A stretch of 43,272 nt of DNA from assembly GCF_009911645.1 (NCBI RefSeq), contig NZ_QWKI01000074.1, forward strand, positions 1 through 43,272, given 5' to 3'. This DNA comes from Pseudoflavonifractor sp. 60. Its GTDB lineage: Bacteria; Bacillota; Clostridia; Oscillospirales; Oscillospiraceae. The notes below the pieces were generated by a model. The model was not told the origin of the DNA, did not search any database, and saw only the letters and a program-made list of their open reading frames with translations. This document shows, in pieces, positions 6,322 to 15,503 of the stretch (its first letter is position 1; the number at the start of each line of letters is the position of its first letter). Made by a program: the position numbers and the translations under genes.

Positions 6322-7464
6322 ATGAGTCAAAGGGTTACAATATTGGGTTCTACCGGTTCCATTGGGCGGCAGTCATTAGAGGTGATTGCCGCCTGCGGCA
6401 TGGAGGCAGCTGCGCTGGCGGCCAATTCCAGCGTAAAGCTGATGGAGGAGCAGGCCCGGCGGTTTAAGCCTGCCATTGCGGCGCTGGCAGATGAAAAGGC
6501 CGCCGCCGATCTGCGGGTCCGGCTGGCGGACACCAACGTTCAGGTGCTCAGCGGCCTGGAGGGCGTGCTGGAGGTGGCCGTCATCCCCGACGCGGACACC
6601 GCCATTGCCGCGCTGGTGGGCATGGCGGGGCTGCGGCCCACGCTGGCCTCCATCCGGGAGGGCAAGCGGGTCTGTCTGGCCAACAAGGAGACTCTGGTGT
6701 GCGCCGGGCCCCTTGTTTTGGAGGAGGCCAAGGACTACGGCGCGAAGATCTACCCCGTGGACTCGGAGCACTCCGCCCTCTTCCAGTGTCTGGAGGCCAA
6801 CCGGGACCGGGGGGAGGTCAAGCGGCTGATCCTCACCTGCTCCGGTGGTCCCTTCTATGGCAGAAAACGGGAGGGGCTGGCCGGCGTCACTGTGGAGGAC
6901 GCTCTGCGCCACCCCAACTGGTCCATGGGGGCCAAAATCACCGTGGACTCCGCGACCCTGATGAACAAGGGGCTGGAGGTGATTGAGGCCATGCACCTAT
7001 ACCATATGCCGGCGGAGAAAATTTCCGTGGTAGTCCATCGGGAGAGTATCATTCACTCCCTGGTGGAATACTGTGATAATGCCATGATTGCCCAGCTGGG
7101 CGCCCCCGATATGCGCCTGCCTATCCAGTACGCCCTGACGTACCCCAAGCGGGTTCCAGGACCTTCCAGTCCGCTGGATCTGTGGAACTGCGGCCCTCTC
7201 ACCTTTGGCGCGCCCGATTTGGAGGCGTTCCCCTGTCTGGCCCTGGCCTTGGAGGCCGCCAAAACCGGCGGGACTGCAGGGGCCATCCTCAACGGAGCCA
7301 ACGAGGTGGCGGTGAGCCAGTTCCTGAGGGGGAAACTGGGTTTCCTGGAAATTGCCGGCAAGGTGGAGCGGGCTCTGTCCCAGGTGAAGGTGGTCCAGGA
7401 GCCCTCCCTTACCGACATTTTGGAGGCGGATCAGGCCGCCCGGGAGCTTGTAGGGTCAATTTAA
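6322..7464 (+). CDS. dxr: 1-deoxy-D-xylulose 5-phosphate reductoisomerase
   Basis: A 380-residue enzyme of normal length. It converts DXP to MEP with NADPH and is the target of fosmidomycin. The motifs in order are GSTGSIG (residues 9-15, NADPH loop), LANKETLVCAG, PVDSEHSALFQCL (metal-binding Asp and Glu), CSGGPFYG and HPNWSMGAKITVDSATLMNKGLEVIEA. The C-terminal domain has GTAGAILNGANEVAV. It lies 16 nt after the third Xre gene and 41 nt before rseP. No separate promoter was seen, so it is probably expressed from the cdsA side or from the Xre array. Confidence 0.98.
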   Translation: MSQRVTILGSTGSIGRQSLEVIAACGMEAAALAANSSVKLMEEQARRFKPAIAALADEKAAADLRVRLADTNVQVLSGLEGVLEVAVIPDADTAIAALVGMAGLRPTLASIREGKRVCLANKETLVCAGPLVLEEAKDYGAKIYPVDSEHSALFQCLEANRDRGEVKRLILTCSGGPFYGRKREGLAGVTVEDALRHPNWSMGAKITVDSATLMNKGLEVIEAMHLYHMPAEKISVVVHRESIIHSLVEYCDNAMIAQLGAPDMRLPIQYALTYPKRVPGPSSPLDLWNCGPLTFGAPDLEAFPCLALALEAAKTGGTAGAILNGANEVAVSQFLRGKLGFLEIAGKVERALSQVKVVQEPSLTDILEADQAARELVGSI

Positions 7465-7505
7465 AACTGGGCGGACGCCCATAGGAATCTGTTTGGAGGC
7501 ACGCT

Positions 7506-8570
7506 ATGCTCTATATTATCGTTGCGATTCTGATTTTTGGAATTTTGGTGGCGACCCACGAGCTGGGTCACTTTGCCGCCGCTAAGCTGTTGGGGGTCAA
7601 GGTGGAGGAATTTTCCGTGGGAATGGGTCCGGCCCTGTTTCAGCGCAAGGGCAAGGAGACCTATTACAGTCTGCGCCTGCTGCCCATCGGCGGCTACTGC
7701 GCCATGGAGGGGGAGGATGAGTACTCCGACGATCCTCGAGCCTTCGGGCAGGCGGCCTGGTGGAAGAAGATTATCATTCTGGTGGCGGGGGCCGGCATGA
7801 ACTTCCTCACCGGTCTTATCATCATCGGCGTCCTCTATACCCCCGCCGCCGGCTTTCGGGTCGACGTCTACGGCGGCCCCATTGAGGGCTACCAAACCGA
7901 GGACTGCGGCCTGCTGCCTGGGGACCGTTTTTTGTCGGTGGATGGACACAGGGTCCTGGTCTACGGCAATGCCCGCTTCTTTCTGAACCGGGCGGGGGAG
8001 ACCCTGGACTTTGTGGTGGAACGGGACGGGCAGCGGGTCGTGCTGAAGGATGTCCACCTGCCCTATCAGGAGCGCACAGACGAGGAGGGCAACTTCACCC
8101 GTCTGCGGGGGATCAGCCTGGGGGCTGCGGCGGACAAAGCAACCCTCTTTAATAAGCTGGCCTACACCTGGCGGACGGCCATTGATTTCGTCCGTACAAC
8201 TTGGATCAGCCTGGGCGACCTGGTCACCGGGGCGGTGGGGCTGCGGGACTTGTCCGGTCCGGTGGGCATCGTCAATATCATGGGCGAGGTGGGTAGCCAT
8301 TCCCCCACTCTGGCGGATGCGGCCTGGAACCTGAGCTATCTGTCGGCCATCATTGCGGTCAATTTGGCGGTGATGAATCTGCTGCCTCTGCCTGCTCTGG
8401 ACGGCGGACGGATCTTCTTTCTAATCATCAACGCCCTGCTTTACGGCCTGCTCCGGAAGGAGATCGATCCCGAGTATGAGGGCTATGTCCATCTGGCTGG
8501 TCTGGCCGCCCTCATGTGCCTGATGGTGGTGGTGACCCTCAGCGATGTGGGCAAGCTGTTTGGGAGGTAG
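7506..8570 (+). CDS. rseP: RIP site-2 metalloprotease RseP
   Basis: A 354-residue membrane protease that cleaves regulated membrane proteins such as anti-sigma factors within the bilayer. The first helix carries HELGH (residues 18-22, zinc ligands and catalytic Glu), followed by GVKVEEFSVGMGP. A PDZ domain spans roughly 120-195. The third zinc ligand is in NLLPLPALDGGRIFF near residue 300. There are four membrane helices. It sits between dxr and ispG, the usual place in clostridia, and the stop is 2 nt before the ispG start. Confidence 0.96.
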   Translation: MLYIIVAILIFGILVATHELGHFAAAKLLGVKVEEFSVGMGPALFQRKGKETYYSLRLLPIGGYCAMEGEDEYSDDPRAFGQAAWWKKIIILVAGAGMNFLTGLIIIGVLYTPAAGFRVDVYGGPIEGYQTEDCGLLPGDRFLSVDGHRVLVYGNARFFLNRAGETLDFVVERDGQRVVLKDVHLPYQERTDEEGNFTRLRGISLGAAADKATLFNKLAYTWRTAIDFVRTTWISLGDLVTGAVGLRDLSGPVGIVNIMGEVGSHSPTLADAAWNLSYLSAIIAVNLAVMNLLPLPALDGGRIFFLIINALLYGLLRKEIDPEYEGYVHLAGLAALMCLMVVVTLSDVGKLFGR

Positions 8571-8572
8571 GT

Positions 8573-9610
8573 ATGACAAGACAGATCAAGGTGGGCGGCG
8601 TCCTCATTGGCGGGGGCGCGCCCATTACCATTCAGTCCATGACCAACACCCCCACCCAGGATACGGCGGCCACTCTGGAGCAGATCCGGAAGCTGGCCGC
8701 CGCCGGGTGCCAGATTGTCCGGGTTGCGGTGCCCCACATGGAGGCTGCCCGGGCGGTGGGGAAAATCAAGGAAAACAGCCCCATTCCCGTGGTGGTGGAT
8801 ATCCATTTTGATTACAAGCTGGCCCTGGAGGCTGTCGCTGCCGGGGCGGACAAGGTGCGCATCAACCCGGGGAATATCGGAGGGGAGGACCGGGTGAAGG
8901 CGGTGGCGGACGCCTGCCGTCAGAAAAATATCCCCATCCGCATTGGGGTCAACGGCGGCTCCCTGGAAAAATCTATTTTGGCCAAATACGGAGCGGTGTG
9001 CCCCGAGGCCATGGTGGAGTCCGCCTTCGGCCATATCCGCCTGCTGGAGAAGTTCGATTTTACAGATATCTGCGTCTCCCTCAAATCCTCCAGCGTACCC
9101 ATTACCATGCGGGCCTGCCAGCTGATGGCCCAGCGGGGGGACTACCCCTTACATATTGGGGTCACTGAGGCGGGCACCCTGCGTATGGGGACGCTGAAAT
9201 CCGCCGTGGGAGTGGGCGGTCTGCTGGCGCTGGGCATTGGGGATACCATGCGGGTGTCCCTGTCCGCCGACCCGGTGGAGGAGATTTACGCCGCCCGGGA
9301 GATTTTAAAGGCCGCCGGCATTCACCGGGAGGGGCCTGAGCTGGTATCCTGCCCCACCTGCGGCCGGACCCGCATCGACCTGATTGCCCTGGCCAATGAG
9401 GTGGAGGAGCGCTTGAAGCAGGTGGATAAGCCCATCACCGTGGCGGTCATGGGCTGCGCCGTCAACGGCCCCGGGGAGGCCGCCGCAGCTGACTGTGGAA
9501 TTGCGGGGGGAATCGGCGAGGGCCTGCTGTTCCAGAAGGGGGAGATCATCAAGAAGGTCCCCCAGGAGCGGCTGGTGGACGAGCTGTTCACTCTAATTGA
9601 GACATTATAA
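8573..9610 (+). CDS. ispG: 4-hydroxy-3-methylbut-2-enyl diphosphate synthase
   Basis: A 345-residue iron-sulfur enzyme of the MEP pathway that reduces MEcPP to HMBPP. The N-terminal TIM barrel begins with VGGVLIGGGAPITIQSMTNTPT. The C-terminal domain holds the 4Fe-4S ligands: CPTCGRTR (Cys near 260 and 263) and MGCAVNGPGEA (Cys near 294). The start is at 8573 with GGGAGGTAGGT immediately upstream, overlapping the end of rseP. An upstream extension of the frame lies in rseP and is not translated. It ends the block with dxr and rseP. Confidence 0.97.
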   Translation: MTRQIKVGGVLIGGGAPITIQSMTNTPTQDTAATLEQIRKLAAAGCQIVRVAVPHMEAARAVGKIKENSPIPVVVDIHFDYKLALEAVAAGADKVRINPGNIGGEDRVKAVADACRQKNIPIRIGVNGGSLEKSILAKYGAVCPEAMVESAFGHIRLLEKFDFTDICVSLKSSSVPITMRACQLMAQRGDYPLHIGVTEAGTLRMGTLKSAVGVGGLLALGIGDTMRVSLSADPVEEIYAAREILKAAGIHREGPELVSCPTCGRTRIDLIALANEVEERLKQVDKPITVAVMGCAVNGPGEAAAADCGIAGGIGEGLLFQKGEIIKKVPQERLVDELFTLIETL

Positions 9611-9640
9611 ATTATTATCAAGTAAAATACAATATTATAC

Positions 9641-9682
9641 TTGGCAAGATTACAATATATGTGGTAAGATACTCCTATCTTA
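9641..9682 (+). promoter_or_regulatory. Candidate promoter and dyad before the polC group
   Basis: -35 TTGGCA (9641-9646) and -10 TAAGAT (9665-9670) are 18 bp apart in AT-rich DNA. The -10 is one arm of an inverted repeat TAAGAT-actcct-ATCTTA (9665-9682), which could be an operator or a start-site hairpin. The promoter serves the three small genes and polC. Confidence 0.5.
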
Positions 9683-9698
9683 GAAAGGGGCTGATATT

Positions 9699-10115
9699 AT
9701 GCGGATTTCGATTCAGGGTCTGGAACAGGCATTCCGCCAGGATTTTGCCAAAAAGTACCGTCGCTTTGGAGGATTTATGGATTCCGGTCCGCTCTGGGAG
9801 GAATTTTGTCAGGTGTTAGGGAACAGAGAGCTGCTGTCACACATTCTGTTTTGCAACGACGTGATGCAGATTCCTCCAGTGCGCACCCACCTGATGATTT
9901 CCAAATCCCGGGGTGGGGCGGCGGCCAGCCGGAAGCTGAACGTCCGGGAGAAACAGGAACTTGGGGCGGCCTACGGCTTTCTGTTCAAAGAGGTGTTTCA
10001 CTACCCGCGGCAGGAGAGCGTGTCTTGTGTGATCAACACGCTGAAGACAGCCACCCGCTACGAGCAGGATGAAGCACAGCCACTGGAACTGACAAAAGGG
10101 GAGTGTGAGCGGTGA
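9699..10115 (+). CDS. Unknown small protein upstream of polC (1)
   Basis: A 138-residue soluble, basic protein of unknown family. No signal peptide, membrane segment or catalytic motif is visible. The central RTHLMISKSRGGAAASRKLNVREKQELGAAYGFLFKEVF segment has a basic loop followed by amphipathic helices; the C-terminus is charged. AAAGGGG precedes the ATG. Its last four bases overlap the GTG start of the next gene (GTGA), a sign of coupled translation. It is first of three small genes read into polC. Confidence 0.75.
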   Translation: MRISIQGLEQAFRQDFAKKYRRFGGFMDSGPLWEEFCQVLGNRELLSHILFCNDVMQIPPVRTHLMISKSRGGAAASRKLNVREKQELGAAYGFLFKEVFHYPRQESVSCVINTLKTATRYEQDEAQPLELTKGECER

Positions 10116-10402
10116 CCAAGGAACAGGAGATTATGGATTATTTGCACCGCAATGTTTTTGATCCGATTCTGGCCTCACCAAAGGCGTCCGAAAAGGTGAA
10201 GAAGGGGGTCAGGCTGACGATAGCCCGGATGAGCCGTCTGGATGCGGCGAGGATGCGTCAGTATTACTGGTCCGCGGTGTGCCAGTCGGAGAATGCCTTT
10301 GCGTTTGCCGAATTACTCAAGGCGGAGCAGATGCCCCGGTTGGAGGACGTACTGGAAGATTTTCGCCGGCGTTTTAACGACGATTGGTTGCGCCGGCCCT
10401 GA
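10112..10402 (+). CDS. Unknown small protein upstream of polC (2)
   Basis: A 96-residue protein, probably all helical, with a GTG start overlapping the previous stop by 4 nt. The ribosome-binding site is AAAGGGGAG at 10096-10104. Segments are MTKEQEIMDYLHRNVFDPIL, a basic KASEKVKKGVRLTIARM helix, and LEDVLEDFRRRFNDDWL at the end. It is not recognised as any family. Context suggests it acts with its two neighbours. Confidence 0.7.
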   Translation: MTKEQEIMDYLHRNVFDPILASPKASEKVKKGVRLTIARMSRLDAARMRQYYWSAVCQSENAFAFAELLKAEQMPRLEDVLEDFRRRFNDDWLRRP

Positions 10403-10422
10403 GACAGGAGGGAGGTGAGTGT

Positions 10423-10680
10423 ATGCTTGCGTACGGCCATGACTGGGACAGCCAGAACCAGCTGCCCCAGACCCTGCGGGAAGTGAGCCTGGACTGTTCC
10501 CGGGAGGAACTGGACCTGCTCATCGAATTTTTGCAGGGAGTGCGGGCGGAGTCCGCGGGGGGAGAGCTGGACAGTATGTCCCACTGGCACTTTCGGGATT
10601 GGAACCCGGCCTGGACAGAGAAGCATTCGGACTTGATTATCTGGCTGGGAGACCACACTTGGACAAAGGAGATTGACTGA
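10423..10680 (+). CDS. Unknown small acidic protein upstream of polC (3)
   Basis: An 85-residue acidic protein. The start is the ATG at 10423 with GGAGGGAGG about 8 nt upstream; an earlier in-frame GTG has no ribosome-binding site. Tryptophan- and histidine-rich motifs near the end (SHWHFRDWNPAWTEKHSDLIIWLGDHTW) are distinctive. The function is unknown. Its TGA stop is directly followed by the ATG of polC with no gap, so polC translation is likely coupled to it. Confidence 0.72.
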   Translation: MLAYGHDWDSQNQLPQTLREVSLDCSREELDLLIEFLQGVRAESAGGELDSMSHWHFRDWNPAWTEKHSDLIIWLGDHTWTKEID

Positions 10681-13600
10681 ATGTCCCAAAAAATACCATT
10701 TTTACAGATGTTTTCCGCTCTGCGCCAATGGACCGAGCTGACCAACGGCGTAGAGCGGTGGGTGATTGTATCCGCCGCCGTTGACAGGTCCAGCCGCAGC
10801 GCCAAAATTGTGGTGGAGGGGGCGGCAGGGGCGGGGCCCAACCTGATCGCCCAGGCGGAGGAGGCCCTGTGTCTGGTCTACCAGCTGAAAAGCGTCTGGA
10901 TTGAGGCGGCGGAGCCCACCGCGCAGGAGGAGCCCAAGAAGGTAAACGAAGATAAAAATTCGGTTGACGACTCGGTTGATAATTTTGCTGCTGAACCCGG
11001 GAAACCCCTGGAGGACAAGGCCTGCGGGGATACTGTACCGAAGAGAGAAAATGAAAACTCGAAACCGGAATCGGTTGACGATGCCTTTGCTCGCACCGAG
11101 GCCCTCCGGGCAAAGCGGCTTCAGAGCGTCAAACGGGCGGCCCCCTCCGTCAAGGCGGAGAAAAAGCCCCAGGGCAAGGCCATCTTCGGCAAGCTCATCA
11201 CCAAGGCCGCTGTCCCCATTGGGGAACTGGAGCTGGATATGGGTACCGTGGTGGTGGAGGGGGACGTCTTCGCCGTAGACAACAGGGAGTTGAAAAAACG
11301 GGGCGCCTGGGTGGTGGCCTTTGATATGACCGACTACACCGGCTCCATCCGAATCAACCGCTTTTTCGCCGGGGACGAGGGCAAGCCGCTGGTGGACGGC
11401 ATTAAGAAGGGGCTGCACGTCAAGGTCCAGGGCCGGCTGAACATGGACCGCTTCTACGGTGACATGGTGCTGGAGCCGGTGGCCGTGACCCTAGGCGAGA
11501 AGAAAATGCGCCAGGACACCGCACCGGAGAAACGGGTTGAGCTCCACCTGCACACCAGTCTGTCCACCATGGACGCTCTCACCGCTGTGGGACCCAAGCT
11601 GGGGCCGGACCGGAACGTGGTCAAGCGAGCGGAGGCCTGGGGCCACCCGGCCATTGCCATCACCGACCACGGCGTAGCCCAGGCTTTCCCGGAGGCGTGG
11701 CACTCCGCCAAAAATATTAAAATCCTCTACGGCGTGGAGGCCTATTTCATCAACGACCTGGACGACCGAGTGGCAGTCCACGGCGAATCGGAGGCCAATT
11801 TCTCGGATGAGATTGTCTGCTTCGACATTGAAACCACCGGCCTGAACCGAAAGTATGAGGTCATTATCGAGATAGGCGCGGTGGTGCTGAAAAACGGGGA
11901 AATCACCGACCGGTTCAACACCTTTGTCTCTCCTGGGCGGATGCTCAGCCCCCAAATCACCCAGCTCACCGGCATTACTGACCAGATGCTGGAGGGAGCA
12001 CCCTCTCAAAAGGAGGCGCTGCGCGCGTTTTTAGAGTTCGCGGGGGATCGCCCTCTGGCCGCCCACAACGCCGATTTTGATATGGGCTTTATAGCCGCCG
12101 GCTGCGAGAAATATAAGCTCCCCTTCCACAATCCCTCGGTGGACAGCCTGATCCTGGCCCAGAACCTGCTGCCCGAGCTGGGCCGGTACAAGCTGGATAT
12201 TGTGGCGGAGTACCTGCACCTGCCCGCCTTCAACCACCACCGGGCCAGCGACGACGCCGCCACCGTGGCCTATATGCTGCCCCACTTCTTCCAGGAGCTG
12301 GAGTCTGCCGGACTGGAGAAGCTCTCACAGATCAACCCCTATATGCTTCAGCTGAGGGGGAAGGGGAAGGTGAAGCGGCGGCCCAAGCACCTGATTGTGC
12401 TGGCCAAGAATCAGACCGGCCTGCGCAATCTGTACAAGTTGGTGTCCCTGGCCCATCTGGAGCACTTCAAGCGCTATCCCATCATGCCAAAGTCCCTGAT
12501 TAACGAGAACCGGGAGGGGCTGATTATCGGCTCCGCCTGCGAGGCGGGAGAGCTGTTTCAGGCTCTGGCGGACGGCCGGAGCTGGGAGGAGCTGAAGCGT
12601 ATCGCCTCCTGGTATGACTACCTGGAGATCCAGCCCATCTGCAACAATATGTTTATGGTGCGCAAGGGGGAGAAAGCCAAGACGGAATCCGACCTGCGGG
12701 ACTTCAACCGGGCTATTGTCCGCCTGGGGGAGGAGCTGGGCAAGCCGGTGTGCGCCACCGGGGACGTCCATTTCCTGGACCCGGAGGACGAGATTTACCG
12801 GCACATCCTTCTGGCCTCCAAGGGCTTTGAGGACGCGGACGAGCCCCTGCCCATCTACTTCAAGACCACGGACGAAATGCTCAAGGAATTTTCCTACCTG
12901 GGCAAAGAGAAGGCCCACGAGGTGGTGGTGAAGAATACCAACCTGATTGCCAGTTGGTGCGACCCGATCGAGCCTCTGCCCAAGGGGCTGTTTGCGCCCA
13001 AGCTGGAGGACTCCGACGGGGAGCTAAAGCGGCTGGTGTGGGGAAAGGCCCATGAGCTCTATGGGGAGAATCCGCCCCAGATTGTGGTGGACCGCATCGA
13101 GGCGGAGCTGGGGGACATTATCCGCTGCAAATACGACGTGATTTATATGTCCGCCCAGAAGTTGGTGCAGAACTCCCTGGAGCACGGTTATCTGGTGGGC
13201 TCCCGGGGGTCGGTGGGGTCGTCGCTGGTGGCCTTCATGTCGGGGATCACCGAGGTGAACTCCCTGCCCGCCCACTACCGCTGTCCAAACTGCAAGCACA
13301 CCGACTTCGACTATGCCCAGGACCCGGAACACCCCTATGGCTGCGGCGCGGATATGCCCGATGCGGTCTGCCCGGTGTGTGGGACCAGGTATGTGAAGGA
13401 CGGCTTCAACATCCCCTTTGAGACCTTCCTGGGCTTCGGCGGCGACAAGGTGCCCGATATCGACCTGAACTTCTCCGGGGAGTACCAGTCCAGCGCCCAC
13501 AGGTATACCTTTGAGCTCTTCGGCCAGACCCACGTCTTCCGGGCGGGGACCATCGGCACAGTGGCAGAGAAGACCGCCTTTGGCTATGTGAAAAAGTATC

Positions 13601-14895
13601 TGGCGGAGCGGGGGCTCACCGCCTCCAAGGCGGAGGAAAACCGGCTGGCCATTGGCTGTACCGGCGTGAAGCGGACCACCGGCCAGCACCCCGGAGGCAT
13701 GGTGGTCATCCCTCAGGACAAGGAGATTTACGATTTTTGCCCTGTCCAGCACCCCGCCGACGACCCGGACAGCGACATTATCACCACTCACTTTGAATAC
13801 CACTCCATGGAGTCCAACCTGCTGAAGCTGGATATGCTGGGACACGATGACCCCACCATGATCCGGATGCTGGAGGATCTGACCGGTGTCAACGCCCGGG
13901 AGATCCCCCTGGACGACCCGGACACCATGTCCCTGTTCTCCTCCTCCAAGGCGCTGGGCTATGAGGATGACAAGGTGTTGGGCCCCACCGGCGGCACCGC
14001 CATCCCCGAGTTCGGCACCTCCTTTGTCCGGGGGATGCTGGAGGAGACCCAGCCCAACCAGTTTGATATTCTGGTGCGGTTGTCCGGCTTCTCCCACGGC
14101 ACCGACGTGTGGCTGGGCAACGCCCGGGACCTGATTTTGTCCGGCACCGCCAAGGTCAACCAGGCCATCGGCTGTCGGGACGATATTATGCTCTTCCTGA
14201 TCTCCAAGGGGATGGACCCCAAGCGGTCCTTCAAGATCATGGAGGCGGTGCGAAAGGGGCGGGGTCTGCCCGAGGGGGCGGAGGACGAGATGAAGGCCGC
14301 CGGTGTGCCGGACTGGTATATCGGCTCCTGCAAGAAGATTGCCTATCTCTTCCCCAAGGCCCATGCCGTGGCCTACGTGATGATGGCCTTCCGCATTGCC
14401 TGGTTTAAGGTCCACCGGCCCCTGGCCTTCTACGCCGCCTATTTCTCCATCCGCGCCAAAGCCTTTGACGAGGCCTTTATGTGCCGGGGTATGGAGGTGT
14501 GCCGGAAGAAGATGCGGGAGATTGTGGCCAAGGACAAGGATGCCTCCCAGGTGGAGAAGGACATGCTCACCACCCTGGAGGTGTGTTATGAGTTCTATTT
14601 GAGGGGCTATCAGTTTGAACGGATGGATATCTACCGGTCCAAGGCCATTCACTTCACCATGGACGAGGAGCGGGGGACCCTGCGCCCGCCATTTGTCTCG
14701 GTAGCGGGCCTGGGGGAGACCGCGGCCATCTCTCTGGAGGAGCAGAGCGCGGGGAAGGAGTTTATCTCCATCGAGGAGGTGTCCGCCGCCTGTCCCAAGG
14801 TGTCCAAGACCCATATCGAGTTGCTGAAGGATGCGGGGGCCTTCGGAAATCTGCCCGAGACCAGCCAGATGGATCTGTTTTCCATGTTTGGATAG
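10681..14895 (+). CDS. polC: DNA polymerase III, PolC type
   Basis: The main replicative polymerase of low-GC Gram-positives, 1404 residues, near the usual length. Order: N-terminal domain, a charged linker (about 80-150), OB fold (about 170-265), PHP domain starting at VELHLHTSLSTMDAL near 282, DEDDh proofreading exonuclease with CFDIETTGL near 380 and later HNADFDMGF, then the polymerase domain with the four-cysteine zinc finger (YRCPNCKH ... CPVCG, about 866-905) and the catalytic aspartates in PDIDLNFSG near 925. It ends TSQMDLFSMFG, a typical beta-clamp-binding QMDLF tail. It follows the third small gene without a gap. Confidence 0.98.
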   Translation: MSQKIPFLQMFSALRQWTELTNGVERWVIVSAAVDRSSRSAKIVVEGAAGAGPNLIAQAEEALCLVYQLKSVWIEAAEPTAQEEPKKVNEDKNSVDDSVDNFAAEPGKPLEDKACGDTVPKRENENSKPESVDDAFARTEALRAKRLQSVKRAAPSVKAEKKPQGKAIFGKLITKAAVPIGELELDMGTVVVEGDVFAVDNRELKKRGAWVVAFDMTDYTGSIRINRFFAGDEGKPLVDGIKKGLHVKVQGRLNMDRFYGDMVLEPVAVTLGEKKMRQDTAPEKRVELHLHTSLSTMDALTAVGPKLGPDRNVVKRAEAWGHPAIAITDHGVAQAFPEAWHSAKNIKILYGVEAYFINDLDDRVAVHGESEANFSDEIVCFDIETTGLNRKYEVIIEIGAVVLKNGEITDRFNTFVSPGRMLSPQITQLTGITDQMLEGAPSQKEALRAFLEFAGDRPLAAHNADFDMGFIAAGCEKYKLPFHNPSVDSLILAQNLLPELGRYKLDIVAEYLHLPAFNHHRASDDAATVAYMLPHFFQELESAGLEKLSQINPYMLQLRGKGKVKRRPKHLIVLAKNQTGLRNLYKLVSLAHLEHFKRYPIMPKSLINENREGLIIGSACEAGELFQALADGRSWEELKRIASWYDYLEIQPICNNMFMVRKGEKAKTESDLRDFNRAIVRLGEELGKPVCATGDVHFLDPEDEIYRHILLASKGFEDADEPLPIYFKTTDEMLKEFSYLGKEKAHEVVVKNTNLIASWCDPIEPLPKGLFAPKLEDSDGELKRLVWGKAHELYGENPPQIVVDRIEAELGDIIRCKYDVIYMSAQKLVQNSLEHGYLVGSRGSVGSSLVAFMSGITEVNSLPAHYRCPNCKHTDFDYAQDPEHPYGCGADMPDAVCPVCGTRYVKDGFNIPFETFLGFGGDKVPDIDLNFSGEYQSSAHRYTFELFGQTHVFRAGTIGTVAEKTAFGYVKKYLAERGLTASKAEENRLAIGCTGVKRTTGQHPGGMVVIPQDKEIYDFCPVQHPADDPDSDIITTHFEYHSMESNLLKLDMLGHDDPTMIRMLEDLTGVNAREIPLDDPDTMSLFSSSKALGYEDDKVLGPTGGTAIPEFGTSFVRGMLEETQPNQFDILVRLSGFSHGTDVWLGNARDLILSGTAKVNQAIGCRDDIMLFLISKGMDPKRSFKIMEAVRKGRGLPEGAEDEMKAAGVPDWYIGSCKKIAYLFPKAHAVAYVMMAFRIAWFKVHRPLAFYAAYFSIRAKAFDEAFMCRGMEVCRKKMREIVAKDKDASQVEKDMLTTLEVCYEFYLRGYQFERMDIYRSKAIHFTMDEERGTLRPPFVSVAGLGETAAISLEEQSAGKEFISIEEVSAACPKVSKTHIELLKDAGAFGNLPETSQMDLFSMFG

Positions 14896-14936
14896 GGGCC
14901 GGCAGAACAGAATAGGCTGAGCATAGACGTTATATT

Positions 14937-14963
14937 GCCGCCGTCACCTTCGGTGACGGCGGC
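14937..14963 (+). terminator. Terminator after polC
   Basis: A perfect 12-bp GC-rich stem, GCCGCCGTCACC with GGTGACGGCGGC, around TTC, followed by TTGTG. It ends the polC operon. The rest of 14964-15099 shows nothing. Confidence 0.75.
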
Positions 14964-15099
14964 TTGTGATGAAATGGTCTGTTTTTAGAAGAACACGATT
15001 GCATGATACAGGTAGAGTTTGCAGAGATTTGGATGGGATTGCTCTGTAGAGAAATTCGAAATGGGTCTGAACCCATTCTGATTGTCTACCCTAGAGTGA

Positions 15100-15469
15100 C
15101 TATTCTGCTTCTGTTGTAGAAAACTGATAAATCAGCGCCTCTAACACTTTGCTGCCCTGGTTCATAGCTTCGATGGTAATATGTTCCTGGGGGCTGTGGT
15201 AGGCCCAGCCGCCGATTCCCAGGTGTGGGCAGGGCAGGCCGCGAAAGCTCAATCGAGTGCTGCGGGTTCCGCCGCGAGTTATAGATGTTTTTGGTGTGAC
15301 CCTCGCTAAGATACAGGCGTTCTGAGCTTTGGTGATTAAATACGGATGCCGGGCCAATATAGTCTTAATATTATGATAGCCCTCTGCAAAAGATAGAGAC
15401 GGTGTCCTGCCCATAGCGGTGGTTCAGAATCGCCTCGCAGCGCTGGAGCGTTCGTTTTCTCCGCGCCAT
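15100..15469 (-). pseudogene. pepT: Peptidase T remnant
   Basis: The C-terminal third of an M20-family tripeptidase. The downstream part reads YHNIKTILARHP, TSITRGGTRSTRLSF, RGLPCPHLGIGGWAYHSPQEH and ITIEAMNQGSKVLE, matching the peptidase T end (RGGTDGxRLSFxGLPCPN, then a histidine metal ligand region). The upstream part (RCEAILNHRYGQDTVSIFCR) is in a different frame; the switch lies near 15380-15390. The first two thirds of the gene are absent, and the DG after RGGT has become RS. It is therefore a truncated, frameshifted relic. It lies just downstream of the chemoreceptor on the same strand. Confidence 0.82.
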
Positions 15470-15503
15470 GCCATCTGCATCTTATGATCTTGTTTTCTCG
15501 CTG

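Noticed and set aside
13024..14814. Long open frame antisense to polC
   Set aside because: Same GC-bias artefact; the sense strand is a full PolC.
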